The notes under the pieces were generated by a model. The model worked only from the letters and a program-made list of their open reading frames with translations, did not search any database and had not been told where the DNA came from. A stretch of DNA of 64,000 nt. Origin: Paenibacillus vini. GTDB lineage: Bacteria > Bacillota > Bacilli > Paenibacillales > Paenibacillaceae. Both the position numbers and the translations under genes were made by a program. This document shows, piece by piece, positions 1-8,144 of the stretch (its first letter is position 1; each line of letters begins with the position of its first letter). The stretch covers positions 62,001 through 126,000 of the forward strand of contig NZ_BOSL01000006.1 of assembly GCF_018403325.1 (NCBI RefSeq), in the 5' to 3' direction.

Positions 1-1
1 C

Positions 2-370
2 ATCAAATTGAATCAATTGAAGGACGATAAGTTTATTTTATTCAGCAAAGGTTATTCGCTTCGACCTATCGTATGGCAGGCTTGCTTGGAGGCCGGATTT
101 ACGCCTAAGATAGCTTTTGAGGGCGAAGAAACAGACACCATCCGGGGCTTGGTTGCCGCCGGGATGGGGGTAAGCCTGCTGCCGGAGATGGCCTTGTTCC
201 AGAGCTTTTCCCTCCAGCCTAGCAGGGTCCGCATCTCGGATCCGAAGGTAACCCGAACGGTCGGACTGATTCACCGGGCGGATGAGAAGCTGCCGCTGGT
301 CGCCCAGTCGTTTAGAGTGTTTCTTCTTGAATATTTTGGACTTCAAATCGATACTCCGCCGAGTCAATGA
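2..370 (+). CDS. LysR-type regulator, C-terminal part (left-truncated)
   Basis: The reading frame is open from the first bases, so this is the last ~122 residues of a longer protein whose start lies outside the window. The segment reads as the second half of a LysR substrate-binding (periplasmic-binding-fold) domain: a hydrophobic strand and helix, then TIRGLVAAGMGVSLLPEMA, the typical G-x-G-[IV]-[AS]-[LI]-[LV]-P element of LysR effector domains, and a closing FRVFLLEYF helix. LysR proteins are homotetrameric DNA-binding regulators that respond to a small effector; the target and effector cannot be told without the HTH end and the divergent neighbour. The stop codon lies in the loop of the downstream terminator hairpin. 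Confidence 0.8.
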   Translation: MKLNQLKDDKFILFSKGYSLRPIVWQACLEAGFTPKIAFEGEETDTIRGLVAAGMGVSLLPEMALFQSFSLQPSRVRISDPKVTRTVGLIHRADEKLPLVAQSFRVFLLEYFGLQIDTPPSQ

Positions 371-388
371 GACCGGCGGTTTTTTTTC
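356..388 (+). terminator. Intrinsic terminator overlapping the LysR stop codon
   Basis: CCGCCG (356-361) pairs with CGGCGG (374-379) and GTC (363-365) with GAC (371-373), followed by a run of eight or more T. The loop (366-370) contains the TGA stop of the LysR gene, so the hairpin begins inside the coding region. Confidence 0.75.
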
Positions 389-416
389 GCGAAGATAGTA
401 AACCGGGCTCAACGCC

Positions 417-455
417 AAAAAAAGCTCCTCCCAGTATAGCTGGGAGGAGCTTTTT
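417..455. terminator. Bidirectional terminator between LysR and the zinc peptidase gene
   Basis: A 16-bp perfect stem (419-434 with 440-455) encloses the loop TATAG; the stem ends are A and T runs, so it can act in both directions. It mainly serves the leftward peptidase gene that stops at 461. Confidence 0.85.
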
Positions 456-460
456 GCACT

Positions 461-1141
461 TTAATCGCGGTTACCGACAAAAATGAGAACGTAACGGAGC
501 AGTTCCAGCAAGGAAATCAGAGCAGCCGCTACGTAAGTCAGAGCCGCGGAATTAAGCACTTTGGCTACGCCGCGCTCTTCTTCGTGAGTGACAAAGCCTT
601 GCTGAAGCATGATCTTGCGTGCGCGGTTGCTGGCATTGAATTCGACAGGCAGCGTAACCAGTTGAAACAGGACGGCTGCCGAGAAGAAGATGATGCCCAG
701 ACCGACTAAATTGAAAAATCCGAACAAGAAACCGGCCAAGATCAGAAAAGGAGCTACCCCGGACGCAAAATTCACGAAGGGGAACATTCTGTGGCGCAGG
801 ACCAGCATCGGATACGCTTCTTTGTGCTGGATGGCGTGCCCGACTTCATGGCAGGCTACGGCAACGGCTGAGATCGAGTTTTCGTAATAAACCGGCTCCG
901 ATAAACGGACGACCCGTTTGATCGGATCGTAATGGTCGGATAGCGTACCGCGTACGGGTTCGATCGGAACATCCCATAGACCGTGGGAATCGAGCATGCG
1001 TCTTGCTGCATCGTGGCCGGTCAATCCATACATATTCGGTACTTTCGCCCACTTCTTAAAGGTTCCGGAGACCCGGAATTGAGCCCATAACGACAATCCG
1101 AAAGCCAACAATATGGGGATGAGCATTAAGTTAGAGTACAT
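461..1141 (-). CDS. YugP-like membrane zinc metallopeptidase
   Basis: This 226-residue protein belongs to the YugP (peptidase_Membrane-associated, Zn-dependent) family. The metal-binding helix is visible as HEVGHAIQH in the first half, flanked by hydrophobic stretches: one at the N terminus (residues ~4-20) and a pair around 130-175 and another near the C terminus. Family members are predicted to be inner-membrane proteases whose active site faces the cytoplasm; the substrate is unknown. I chose the ATG at 1141 (MYSNLML) because GGAGG sits 7 bases before it; the in-frame ATG five codons upstream overlaps that ribosome binding site. The gene is followed by a strong terminator and is transcribed on its own. 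Confidence 0.85.
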   Translation of the reverse strand: MYSNLMLIPILLAFGLSLWAQFRVSGTFKKWAKVPNMYGLTGHDAARRMLDSHGLWDVPIEPVRGTLSDHYDPIKRVVRLSEPVYYENSISAVAVACHEVGHAIQHKEAYPMLVLRHRMFPFVNFASGVAPFLILAGFLFGFFNLVGLGIIFFSAAVLFQLVTLPVEFNASNRARKIMLQQGFVTHEEERGVAKVLNSAALTYVAAALISLLELLRYVLIFVGNRD

Positions 1142-1186
1142 GATGAATTCCTCCATAGTCAGATAAGTAAGTTCAGGAAAATCGGT

Positions 1187-1618
1187 TTAACTGAATGGTC
1201 CGTGATTCAATATAATCCGAAGCGCCTCGATACAGGCGAGGCTTTGCGGCATCAGGTTTGAAAATGCCCGGCGTGCCTGCCCCGGCTTCAGACTGGAAAT
1301 CAGCGGCTCAAGTTCCTTAACTTCGCGTTCAAGCTGCTGCATATGGATTTCGAGCGAATTTAACTTCTCGGTCACATGCTCCTCGGGTGTGACTTTGTTC
1401 CATTGCTCCAGCTTTTCGCGAATTTCCTCGAGTGAGTATTTTTCCTGCTTCATCTGATTAATACGGTCCAAACGCAACAAGGTTTCAGAACTGTATAAAC
1501 GGTAGTTTTTTTGTGTCCGTTTCTCAGCTGAGATCAGCCCAAGCTTGGTGTAGTAGTCGATGGTACGTTCGCTGACATCTGCGGCTTTCGCCAGTTCCCC
1601 AATCCGGTAAAGTTTCAT
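1187..1618 (-). CDS. MerR family transcriptional regulator
   Basis: A 143-residue one-component regulator. The N-terminal winged helix-turn-helix is clear (YRIGELAKAADVSERTIDYYTKLGLI, residues ~3-28, followed by the NYRLYS wing), then a dimerisation coiled coil rich in E, K and L (residues ~55-105). It has no cysteine-rich metal site and no GlnR/TnrA-type tail, so the effector is unknown. The start is uncertain. ATG at 1618 gives the usual MerR N terminus, but an excellent AGGTGATC sequence lies 12 bases upstream and favours TTG at 1627, three codons earlier. The gene diverges from the ammonium transporter across ~330 bases; control of that gene by this protein is only a possibility. Confidence 0.85.
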   Translation of the reverse strand: MKLYRIGELAKAADVSERTIDYYTKLGLISAEKRTQKNYRLYSSETLLRLDRINQMKQEKYSLEEIREKLEQWNKVTPEEHVTEKLNSLEIHMQQLEREVKELEPLISSLKPGQARRAFSNLMPQSLACIEALRIILNHGPFS

Positions 1619-1798
1619 TAACTCCAATAGGATCACCTCTCTCCAACGTTTTATCCTTTATAGGAGCGATAAAGCATTCCGTCAAAATGCAATATCTTTG
1701 TATAAAATATGATAACTGAACAGCAACTATACAGTCAAACGTCACGCTTTATATTTATTAGTAACTTAAATAAATGTTCATAAATACATAACATATCA

Positions 1799-1814
1799 TG
1801 TAAGTTTATTTACA
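1799..1814. promoter_or_regulatory. Inverted repeat upstream of amt, possible second nitrogen-control site
   Basis: TGTAA and TTACA form a perfect inverted repeat with a 6-base spacer. The GlnR/TnrA consensus (TGTNA-N7-TNACA) needs 7, so this is one base short. It lies about 85-100 bases upstream of the predicted amt start of transcription. The rest of the A+T-rich 1637-1862 stretch shows no gene. Confidence 0.35.
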
Positions 1815-1862
1815 CTTTGTGTAAGGTAATTTGCACTTTATGGTATTTTACGAAAAAATGCA

Positions 1863-1892
1863 TTGTAATTTCTGATTAATCGGTCTTATAAT
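1863..1892 (+). promoter_or_regulatory. Predicted sigma-A promoter of amt
   Basis: TTGTAA (1863-1868) and a perfect TATAAT (1887-1892) are separated by 18 bases. Transcription would start near 1899. Confidence 0.55.
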
Positions 1893-1912
1893 CACCTTAA
1901 CATTTTATTTTG

Positions 1913-1929
1913 TGTTAGAAAATATGACA
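1913..1929. promoter_or_regulatory. GlnR/TnrA-type operator in the amt leader
   Basis: TGTTAGAAAATATGACA matches the GlnR/TnrA consensus TGTNA-N7-TNACA at every defined position. It lies downstream of the predicted transcription start and just before the amt ribosome binding site, a position expected to give repression when nitrogen is plentiful. Confidence 0.7.
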
Positions 1930-1945
1930 TTAGGGAGTGGGTTTC

Positions 1946-3397
1946 ATGAAAAAGAAATGGTTGTTCGGATTGTTTAGTGCTATCGCAGCGTTTGCATTTC
2001 CTGTATCTGCTTTTGCGGCTGAAGGAGAAATAACCGCGCCCGTGCTCGAAATCGGATTGAATTCCTTGTTCGTATTCGTAGCGGCTATGCTGGTGTTTTT
2101 TATGCAAGCTGGCTTTGCACTTTTGGAGGCGGGAACCGTTCGGATGAAAAATGCCGGGCATGTTGCCGGCAAGACGGTACTGACGCTGGGCATTTCCGTC
2201 ATTGTCTGGTGGGCTGTCGGCTTCGGCTTTGCTTTCGGGGACGGAAACAGTTTCCTGGGAACCACGGGATTTTTGTTCGGCGGGGATCAAGCTATCGGGT
2301 CGTTTGGCGTATTCTCTGAAATTGGCGTTCCCTTAAATCTGATGTTTCTTTTCCAAATGGCCTTTGCGGCCGTATCCCTAGCGATTGCTTGCGGCGGTAT
2401 GGCTGAACGTGCGAAGCTCAGTGTCTACATTATTTTCGGCGCACTGTTCCTTACGATTATTTATCCGATTGTTGCTCACTGGGTATGGGGCGGAGGTTGG
2501 CTTGGTTCGCTGGGCATGCAGGACTATGCCGGATCGACGGTTGTCCATCTTACCGGTGCTACGGCAGCGCTCGCAGCTACGATTCTGTTGAAACCCCGGC
2601 TAGGAAAATACAATAAGGACGGAAAACCGAACAGTATTCCGGGTCATAATCAAGTGCTGACGGTACTTGGGGTAATTATTCTTTGGATTGGGTGGTTTGG
2701 CTTTAACCCGGGTAGTGCTCTGACACCGCTTGGCGACGGATTCTTCGGTTACGTCCTGATGACAACAAACCTCGCGGCAGCAGCGGGGGCGGTAGCAGCT
2801 CTTCTTATTTCTTGGGCAGTCATGGGAAAATCCGATATTCCGAGTATGCTTAACGGCGTCCTGGCCGCACTTGTTGCGATTACCGGTTCTTGCGCTTTTG
2901 TTGAAGCCTGGGCCTCTATCGTGATCGGTGCAGTAGCCGGGGTACTGACCTTCTTTACGGCAAGATGGTTTGAACGCGCAGGGCTGGACGATCCGATCTA
3001 TGCCTTCTCCGTACACGGCATTGCCGGGGTATGGGGAGCGATTTCCACTGGTTTGTTCGCTACTCCCGAGCTGGCCGACAAAACCGGAGTAGGTACGGCA
3101 GGATTGTTTTATGGCGGCGGCTTAGGACAATTGGGAGTACAGCTCCTGGGGGTTATCGGTACATTCGCATTTGTCCTCGCTATTTCGTTCCTTCTGCTTG
3201 GCGGCATGAAGTGGCTGATGGGTCTGCGAGTTACTGAGGAAGAAGAAATGATGGGTCTGGATATCAGTGAGCATGGAACTTATGGATATCCGGAGCAAAT
3301 GAACATTCTAAATCAACCTGTGTCCGCAGTGCCTGGGACGGGTACGAAAACCGTAACCGACGGGCCGAGAATCGTGAAAAGCGATACGGCTTTGTAA
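1946..3397 (+). CDS. amt: Ammonium transporter, Amt family
   Basis: A 483-residue Amt/MEP/Rh transporter that moves ammonium across the cytoplasmic membrane. A signal-like hydrophobic N terminus (MKKKWLFGLFSAIAAFAF) precedes about eleven membrane helices. The twin pore histidines are visible in STVVHLTGA and FSVHGIAGVWG, and FALLEAG and the GFNPGSALT loop are family signatures. The ~75-residue cytoplasmic tail carries the conserved HGTYGYPEQ-like segment that PII proteins contact in other Amts. I place the start at ATG 1946 because AGGGAG is 8 bases away; the GTG at 1937 overlaps that site. No glnK (PII) gene follows, unlike the common amt-glnK pair; a DUF294 gene does, with no convincing terminator between them. 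Confidence 0.93.
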   Translation: MKKKWLFGLFSAIAAFAFPVSAFAAEGEITAPVLEIGLNSLFVFVAAMLVFFMQAGFALLEAGTVRMKNAGHVAGKTVLTLGISVIVWWAVGFGFAFGDGNSFLGTTGFLFGGDQAIGSFGVFSEIGVPLNLMFLFQMAFAAVSLAIACGGMAERAKLSVYIIFGALFLTIIYPIVAHWVWGGGWLGSLGMQDYAGSTVVHLTGATAALAATILLKPRLGKYNKDGKPNSIPGHNQVLTVLGVIILWIGWFGFNPGSALTPLGDGFFGYVLMTTNLAAAAGAVAALLISWAVMGKSDIPSMLNGVLAALVAITGSCAFVEAWASIVIGAVAGVLTFFTARWFERAGLDDPIYAFSVHGIAGVWGAISTGLFATPELADKTGVGTAGLFYGGGLGQLGVQLLGVIGTFAFVLAISFLLLGGMKWLMGLRVTEEEEMMGLDISEHGTYGYPEQMNILNQPVSAVPGTGTKTVTDGPRIVKSDTAL

Positions 3398-3443
3398 TGG
3401 GGATTCCCCTTTTGTTAAAAAAGTGAAGAAAGGGAGTCGGCCC

Positions 3444-4535
3444 ATGAGTTACGAAACGGCGGCAGATCATGTCAGCTTTCAAACGATCCGGTCGGCTTCC
3501 ACTCCGGAATTGCTCCGGTCGGCGCGCTTGGAGGAGCAGTTAAGTCTTTTTGGCAGATTTTCATCTACTAAGATCGAAGAGTGGAACCGGAATGCGGGAG
3601 AACTTCAAGATGCCGTAATGTCACAGGCCGCAATTTTATGTCAGCGGCAGCTCATTGAGGAGGGCTTCGGCTCTCCTCCCGCCGCTTATGCGTTTGTTGC
3701 CTACGGCAGTGCCGGCAGAAATGAACAAACATTGTGGAGCGACCAGGACAATGGCTTGATTATTGGAAAAGGAGATGGACCGGAGGTAAAAGCCTATTTT
3801 GACCGCTTCGGAGTGCGGTTATCACAGTTGCTCGAACAAGCCGGATACCCGCCTTGCCCGGGCAATGTAATGACATCAAATCCTTTATGGAGAAAATCAA
3901 CTGAGGATTGGATCAGGCAGCTTGAAAGCTGGAGAGAGCAGCTGGGCTGGGAGCAGGTCCGTTACCTGATGATCGCGGCCGATATGCGCCATATTTCCGG
4001 CGACTCGAAGCTCACGGGGGAATTGAGGCGGACGACGCATGAGATTTTCGAACAGGATTCCGGTCCTGAAGGGAATTTGGCGGCAGCCGTGCTGCGCAAT
4101 ACCATTCGCCACAAAGCCGCTCTCAATGTGCTGGGCCAGGTGATTACGGAGCAAACCGGCGATCACGCCGGGGATTTCGATGTAAAATACGGGCTCTACC
4201 TGCCGCTGGTGAATGCGGTTCGGTACTTGGCCGTAGAATACGGGATCAGCGCATCATCGACGCAGGAGCGGTTGGCCAGGCTGATTAAGCTGGAGGTTGC
4301 GCCTTACCGGTGGCTGGAGTCTTGTCAGAACGCATTTTATACCGCACTCAGGTTCAGATCGATGACTTCTTATCTGGAAGAAGACGGTACGCTCTCGGAA
4401 ACCGGATATTTGCCCCAGTCGATGCTCAAGCAAAAAGAGATCCGACGCGAACTGCGTGAAGCGCTCGGTACGGTAAAGTTGATGTACCGAACCTTACAAC
4501 GGCAGCAACGATACGCGGAAAGGAAATGGCTATGA
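3444..4535 (+). CDS. DUF294 putative nucleotidyltransferase
   Basis: A 363-residue protein with a GlnD/GlnE-like nucleotidyltransferase core: AYGSAGRNEQTLWSDQDNG near residues 90-110 supplies the G-S-x(2)-R-x-E and paired D-x-D residues that bind nucleotide and metal. The C-terminal half fits DUF294_C, with a charged helical region RHKAALNVLGQ. Such proteins are thought to transfer nucleotides to protein targets, but none is proven for this group; the CBS domains often fused N-terminally are absent. ATG 3444 is preceded by AAAGGGAG at 7 bases. It lies 46 bases after amt and overlaps the next gene by ATGA, so all three genes may be co-transcribed. The link to nitrogen status is inferred from context only. 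Confidence 0.82.
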   Translation: MSYETAADHVSFQTIRSASTPELLRSARLEEQLSLFGRFSSTKIEEWNRNAGELQDAVMSQAAILCQRQLIEEGFGSPPAAYAFVAYGSAGRNEQTLWSDQDNGLIIGKGDGPEVKAYFDRFGVRLSQLLEQAGYPPCPGNVMTSNPLWRKSTEDWIRQLESWREQLGWEQVRYLMIAADMRHISGDSKLTGELRRTTHEIFEQDSGPEGNLAAAVLRNTIRHKAALNVLGQVITEQTGDHAGDFDVKYGLYLPLVNAVRYLAVEYGISASSTQERLARLIKLEVAPYRWLESCQNAFYTALRFRSMTSYLEEDGTLSETGYLPQSMLKQKEIRRELREALGTVKLMYRTLQRQQRYAERKWL

Positions 4536-5266
4536 AGGAACCGATGAAGGGGAATGGCGGGTTTTGGGATGTCTTGAAAGGCGGAGGGTTGTCCCCGCGG
4601 ATCGCGTCCATGCTCGGAGCGCCCAGTGCCCAACAGATTGCGTTTGTACGCTCGCTGACCAAGGGACAGCGCCGCCCGGAGACGCTTCACATTCCATTAA
4701 GCCAGTTGAGGACAGCGGTATTTGATCTGGAGACGACCGGGTTTCATTATCATTACGGGGACGAGATATTATCATTCGGAGCCGTTAAGGTCGATGGGGA
4801 GCAAAGCACGGGAGAATATTATTATTCGCTGTGCAAGCCGGCTTGCAATGTTCCGCAGCGCATTGTTGAACTGACGGGGATTACGCCCGAGATGGTCCAG
4901 GACGCGCCGCCCTTGCTTCAAGCCTTGCGGGAATTCATGGCGTTTGTTGATGATCGGGTGCTGATCGCTCATGGGAGCGCTCATGACAAAGCCTTCTTGG
5001 ATGTGGCGCTTTGGAAAACTACGAAGGCGCATCTTGGCCACAGGGTATTGGACACGATGATGATCGCGCAAAAGCTGGAACCGGGGCGAAAGGTTTCTTC
5101 GCTAGATGAGTGGCTCCAAGCGTATGACATTCCGGTCACGCAGCGCCACCATGCGCTGGAGGATGCCAAAATGACCGCCGGATTGTGGAAGGCCATGATC
5201 GGGCGTCTGAAGGATCGAAACGTCATCACCTTGGGCGATCTTTACGGATTTCTCAGTAAGACATAA
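4532..5266 (+). CDS. DnaQ-like 3'-5' exonuclease (DEDDh)
   Basis: A 244-residue protein with an RNase T/DNA polymerase III epsilon-type exonuclease domain. The motifs appear in order: AVFDLETTGF (first D and E), LIAHGSAHDKAFLD (second D) and HHALEDAKMTAGLWK (H and last D), covering residues ~65-220. A ~60-residue N-terminal extension has no recognised domain. Enzymes of this class remove 3' nucleotides from DNA or RNA; here there is no polymerase domain, so it is a stand-alone nuclease. The start at 4532 forms an ATGA overlap with the DUF294 stop, with AAGGAA 6 bases upstream; the ATG at 4526 lies too close to that site. Pairing with a DUF294 protein recurs in other bacteria and suggests a shared role. 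Confidence 0.88.
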   Translation: MKEPMKGNGGFWDVLKGGGLSPRIASMLGAPSAQQIAFVRSLTKGQRRPETLHIPLSQLRTAVFDLETTGFHYHYGDEILSFGAVKVDGEQSTGEYYYSLCKPACNVPQRIVELTGITPEMVQDAPPLLQALREFMAFVDDRVLIAHGSAHDKAFLDVALWKTTKAHLGHRVLDTMMIAQKLEPGRKVSSLDEWLQAYDIPVTQRHHALEDAKMTAGLWKAMIGRLKDRNVITLGDLYGFLSKT

Positions 5267-5750
5267 TCAGATTCTCCAGAAAGTACGATCCGTTACTCCT
5301 TCTGGCAATCGAATAGGCGTTAAGGAGGAAGCCGTCCGGGGTACCGGGCGGCATTTCGTCTTGAATCGCTCCGCCGTTCGCCGGAAATTTGCTTCCGATG
5401 AGATACAGCGAGAGCAGACCGCCAAAATGCTGAAGTCCTTCCATATCTGAAATGGAAGGGAGCGGAGGCGATGTCGGATGACTATGAAAAATTCCGATTA
5501 AACCGGAAGTGTAGCAGCAGCGAACCCATTCGGCCGGGTCAAATGTGAAGGTGTGTCGTGGATTCTCCGCCATATTCGTAAGAGGCATATAACTGTCGAC
5601 CGTAATCACTTCAGGGGAGAGGCGGCCAAATAACGCTCCGCAGGCCTCGTCGGGATCGCGGTCAAGACCATCCTTTGCCAGAAGAACCCGGATTGATTCA
5701 GGAAGTTCCAATATGCGATTACGGGGCTCAACATCTTTGAAATCATGCAT
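5253..5750 (-). CDS. JAMM/MPN (M67) metallopeptidase family protein
   Basis: A 165-residue protein with an intact JAMM zinc site: E35 in DEACGALFG, H89 and H91 in IGIFHSHPTSPP, S99 and D102 in SISDMEG, spaced H-x-H-x7-S-x2-D. Bacterial M67 proteins cleave isopeptide or small C-terminal tails, for example from ubiquitin-like sulfur carriers, or act in cysteine biosynthesis. No ThiS/MoaD-like partner is adjacent, so the substrate is open. ATG 5750 has AAAGGAG 8 bases upstream and is preferred over the ATG seven codons earlier. The 3' end overlaps the convergent exonuclease gene by 14 bases. Confidence 0.85.
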   Translation of the reverse strand: MHDFKDVEPRNRILELPESIRVLLAKDGLDRDPDEACGALFGRLSPEVITVDSYMPLTNMAENPRHTFTFDPAEWVRCCYTSGLIGIFHSHPTSPPLPSISDMEGLQHFGGLLSLYLIGSKFPANGGAIQDEMPPGTPDGFLLNAYSIARRSNGSYFLENLIMSY

Positions 5751-5775
5751 CGGACAATCTCCTTTATTCAATCAA

Positions 5776-5805
5776 TTGTAACTATTCGAGAAATCGGGGT
5801 ACAAT
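5776..5805 (+). promoter_or_regulatory. Predicted promoter of the thioredoxin-like gene
   Basis: TTGTAA (5776-5781) and TACAAT (5800-5805) with an 18-base spacer, about 60 bases before the start codon. Confidence 0.45.
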
Positions 5806-5866
5806 AGTTAGGTAACTGCAAATGACAGCAGTATATATACCACGATAACATAAAGGAAGTTGTAAA

Positions 5867-6457
5867 ATGAACCGGAATAGATGGATTTTGGCCGCACTGC
5901 TCGTATTGCTGATTGCGGCAGTATACGATAATTACGGCAATGAACTAAAGACGCTGTTGGGATTTGAGAACAAATCGGCTCCCGCTGCCGGGGAAGAGCA
6001 ATCCGTCAGTGCGCTGGTCGCTAAAAATGCTCTGAAGCCGGGAACGAAGGCCCCGAAGTTTTCGCTGGTCGGGCTGGACGGACAAACCTATGAGGTTGGA
6101 GGGAAGCGGGACAAACCACTCTTAGTCAATTTTTGGGCTTCCTGGTGCGACCCCTGCAAGGAAGAAGCTCCCGACTTGGTTAAGATGGCCGACAAATTCA
6201 GTGATCAGCTTGATGTGTATGCGGTCAATGTCACGTTCTATGACAAGCTGGAGGATGCCAAGGGGTTTGTTGAAAATTATGGGTACAAGTTCCCGGTCCT
6301 GCTGGATGAGAAGGAAGAACTGTACCGGAAATATAACGGCATCGCTTTTCCGACCAATGTGTTGATCGACGCGGACGGAACCATCCGGGATGTCATCGTC
6401 GGCACGCTTTCTCCGGAGGAGCTGGAAGCAAAAATAAAAAAGCTGCTGAATGTTTAG
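5867..6457 (+). CDS. ResA/TlpA-type membrane-anchored thioredoxin-like oxidoreductase
   Basis: A 196-residue protein with an uncleaved N-terminal membrane helix (WILAALLVLLIAAVY, residues 6-20) and an extracytoplasmic thioredoxin domain (residues ~60-195). The redox pair is C94 and C97 in NFWASWCDPCKEEAPDL, and the cis-proline loop is FPTNVLIDADG. Such proteins reduce disulfides outside the membrane, in cytochrome c maturation (ResA) or in spore cortex synthesis (StoA). No cytochrome or sporulation genes are adjacent, so the branch cannot be decided. The ribosome binding site is AAAGGAAG 7 bases before ATG. Confidence 0.85.
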   Translation: MNRNRWILAALLVLLIAAVYDNYGNELKTLLGFENKSAPAAGEEQSVSALVAKNALKPGTKAPKFSLVGLDGQTYEVGGKRDKPLLVNFWASWCDPCKEEAPDLVKMADKFSDQLDVYAVNVTFYDKLEDAKGFVENYGYKFPVLLDEKEELYRKYNGIAFPTNVLIDADGTIRDVIVGTLSPEELEAKIKKLLNV

Positions 6458-6480
6458 CGGAGTAGACGCAGATATAAAAA

Positions 6481-6521
6481 AACGTCAGGGATAAAGGCGA
6501 GGGCCTTCCCTGACGTTTTTG
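6481..6521. terminator. Bidirectional terminator between the thioredoxin gene and cimA
   Basis: AACGTCAGGG (6481-6490) pairs with CCCTGACGTT (6508-6517), flanked by A and T runs. It can end both convergent transcripts. Confidence 0.85.
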
Positions 6522-6524
6522 TTA

Positions 6525-8144
6525 TTAATGATTTACTAAACCCCGCGTTGACGATTGGATTTCTGTATAATCCTCGCGCTTCGTCTGTCCGATCAGGGCG
6601 TAACGAAGGCTGTCGACGAGCGCTTCCCAGCTGGCTTCAATCACATTGCCTGAGACGCCCACCGTGCTCCATGAGTTTTCGAAATTTCTGGATTCAATAA
6701 GTACGCGGACCTTGGAAGCAGTGGCATCCTTGTCATCCAGTACGCGAACTTTATAATCCGACAAATGTATTTCCTGCAAGCCGGGGTAATAAGTAATAAG
6801 CGCTTTGCGAAGCGCATTATCAAGCGCGTTGACCGGGCCGTTTCCTTCGGCGGCCGTATAGATGCTTGCCCCGTCGATTTTCAGCTTGACGAAGGCTTCG
6901 GAAATAACCGGTCTTCCCGCAGACTTCTCCACCAGCATTTTAAAAGATTCAAAGACAAACAATTCCTTGAGGTCGCCGTTCGCTTCCCGGAGCAGAAGTT
7001 CCAGCGAAGCGTCCGCACCTTCGAATTGGTATCCCTGATGCTCAAGGTCTTTGATTTTTGAAATGACGGCACGGGTACTCTCGTTCTCTGGATCGAACGG
7101 AATGCCCATTTCCTGAGCTTTGGACAAGATATTGCTCTGTCCGGCGAGCTCCGAGACAAGAACCCGCTGGCGGTTCCCGACGATTTCGGGAACGATATGC
7201 TCGTACGTGCGGGAGTCGCGCAGGATAGCGGATACATGGATGCCGCCTTTGTGAGCAAATGCTGCGGTCCCGACATACGGTTGATTAATCGGCATGTACA
7301 CATTGGCAATCTCGCTGACATAGCGGGCCGTGTTGGTCAACTGCTTAAGCTGTTCGGGTTCAAGCACTTCATACCCCATTTTAAGCTGGAGATTGGGGAT
7401 AATAGAGCATAGGTTGGCGTTCCCGCAGCGTTCGCCGTAGCCGTTCATTGTCCCTTGAATTTGCTCCGCACCCGCACGCACGGCGCTAATAGCGTTGGCC
7501 ACCGCGAGCTCGCAGTCGTTGTGGGTGTGGATGCCAAGACGGGAAGTGGTAACCTGGCCGGCAAGGACGCTGACGATATCATGGACTTCATGCGGCATAG
7601 TTCCGCCATTGGTATCGCACATCGTCAGCCAATCGGCCCCGGCCTCTTCCGCTTTGCGCATCACCGCAAGCGCGTACTCGGGATTGTTCTTGTAGCCGTC
7701 GAAAAAGTGCTCGGCATCAAAGATGACTTCCATGCCCTGACGTTTCAAATACGCAATGGAATCGTAAATCATCGCCAGGTTCTCTTCCAGTGTTGTCTGG
7801 AGAGCCGTGTAGACGTGGAAGTCCCAGGATTTGCCGACCAGTGTCGTCGCTTGGACGCCGGCTTCGAGCATACGCTTCAAATTGGCGTCATGTTCAGCCA
7901 CGCTGTCCTTTCGGCGGGTGCTTCCAAAGGCCGTAATCTTGGCGGACAGGTTAAGTTCCTGAACGCGCTTGAAAAATTCGATATCTTTGCTGTTGCTTCC
8001 CGGGATGCCGCCTTCGATATAATGGACACCCAGCTGATCCAGCTTCTTGGCTATCTTCAACTTATCGTCGGCAGAAAGGCTGATGCCTTCGCCTTGGGTA
8101 CCGTCACGCAATGTTGTGTCGAAGATGGATAAAGCCTTTGACAT
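6525..8144 (-). CDS. cimA: (R)-citramalate synthase
   Basis: A 539-residue enzyme condensing acetyl-CoA and pyruvate to citramalate, the first step of the threonine-independent route to 2-oxobutyrate and isoleucine. The HMGL-like TIM barrel begins FDTTLRDGTQGEGISLS, with the metal-binding HTHND segment at GIHTHNDCELAV; the C-terminal part from ~residue 420 is the LeuA dimerisation/regulatory domain. The GTQGEGIS wording and the overall length fit CimA rather than LeuA or NifV. The ribosome binding site AAGGGGGAG lies about 9 bases before ATG. An extended -10 element (TGTTATAAT; TATAAT at 8206-8211 on the minus strand) is upstream. No T-box leader was found, although isoleucine genes in Firmicutes often have one. 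Confidence 0.92.
   Translation of the reverse strand: MSKALSIFDTTLRDGTQGEGISLSADDKLKIAKKLDQLGVHYIEGGIPGSNSKDIEFFKRVQELNLSAKITAFGSTRRKDSVAEHDANLKRMLEAGVQATTLVGKSWDFHVYTALQTTLEENLAMIYDSIAYLKRQGMEVIFDAEHFFDGYKNNPEYALAVMRKAEEAGADWLTMCDTNGGTMPHEVHDIVSVLAGQVTTSRLGIHTHNDCELAVANAISAVRAGAEQIQGTMNGYGERCGNANLCSIIPNLQLKMGYEVLEPEQLKQLTNTARYVSEIANVYMPINQPYVGTAAFAHKGGIHVSAILRDSRTYEHIVPEIVGNRQRVLVSELAGQSNILSKAQEMGIPFDPENESTRAVISKIKDLEHQGYQFEGADASLELLLREANGDLKELFVFESFKMLVEKSAGRPVISEAFVKLKIDGASIYTAAEGNGPVNALDNALRKALITYYPGLQEIHLSDYKVRVLDDKDATASKVRVLIESRNFENSWSTVGVSGNVIEASWEALVDSLRYALIGQTKREDYTEIQSSTRGLVNH

Noticed and set aside
1187-1618. The MerR gene as GlnR itself
   Set aside because: The HTH wording and the C-terminal part do not match GlnR/TnrA, which have a distinct N terminus and a glutamine-synthetase-responsive tail.
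3399-3415. GGGGATTCCCC followed by TTTTG after amt
   Set aside because: The stem has only four to five pairs and a tiny loop, too weak to call a terminator, so readthrough into the DUF294 gene is assumed.
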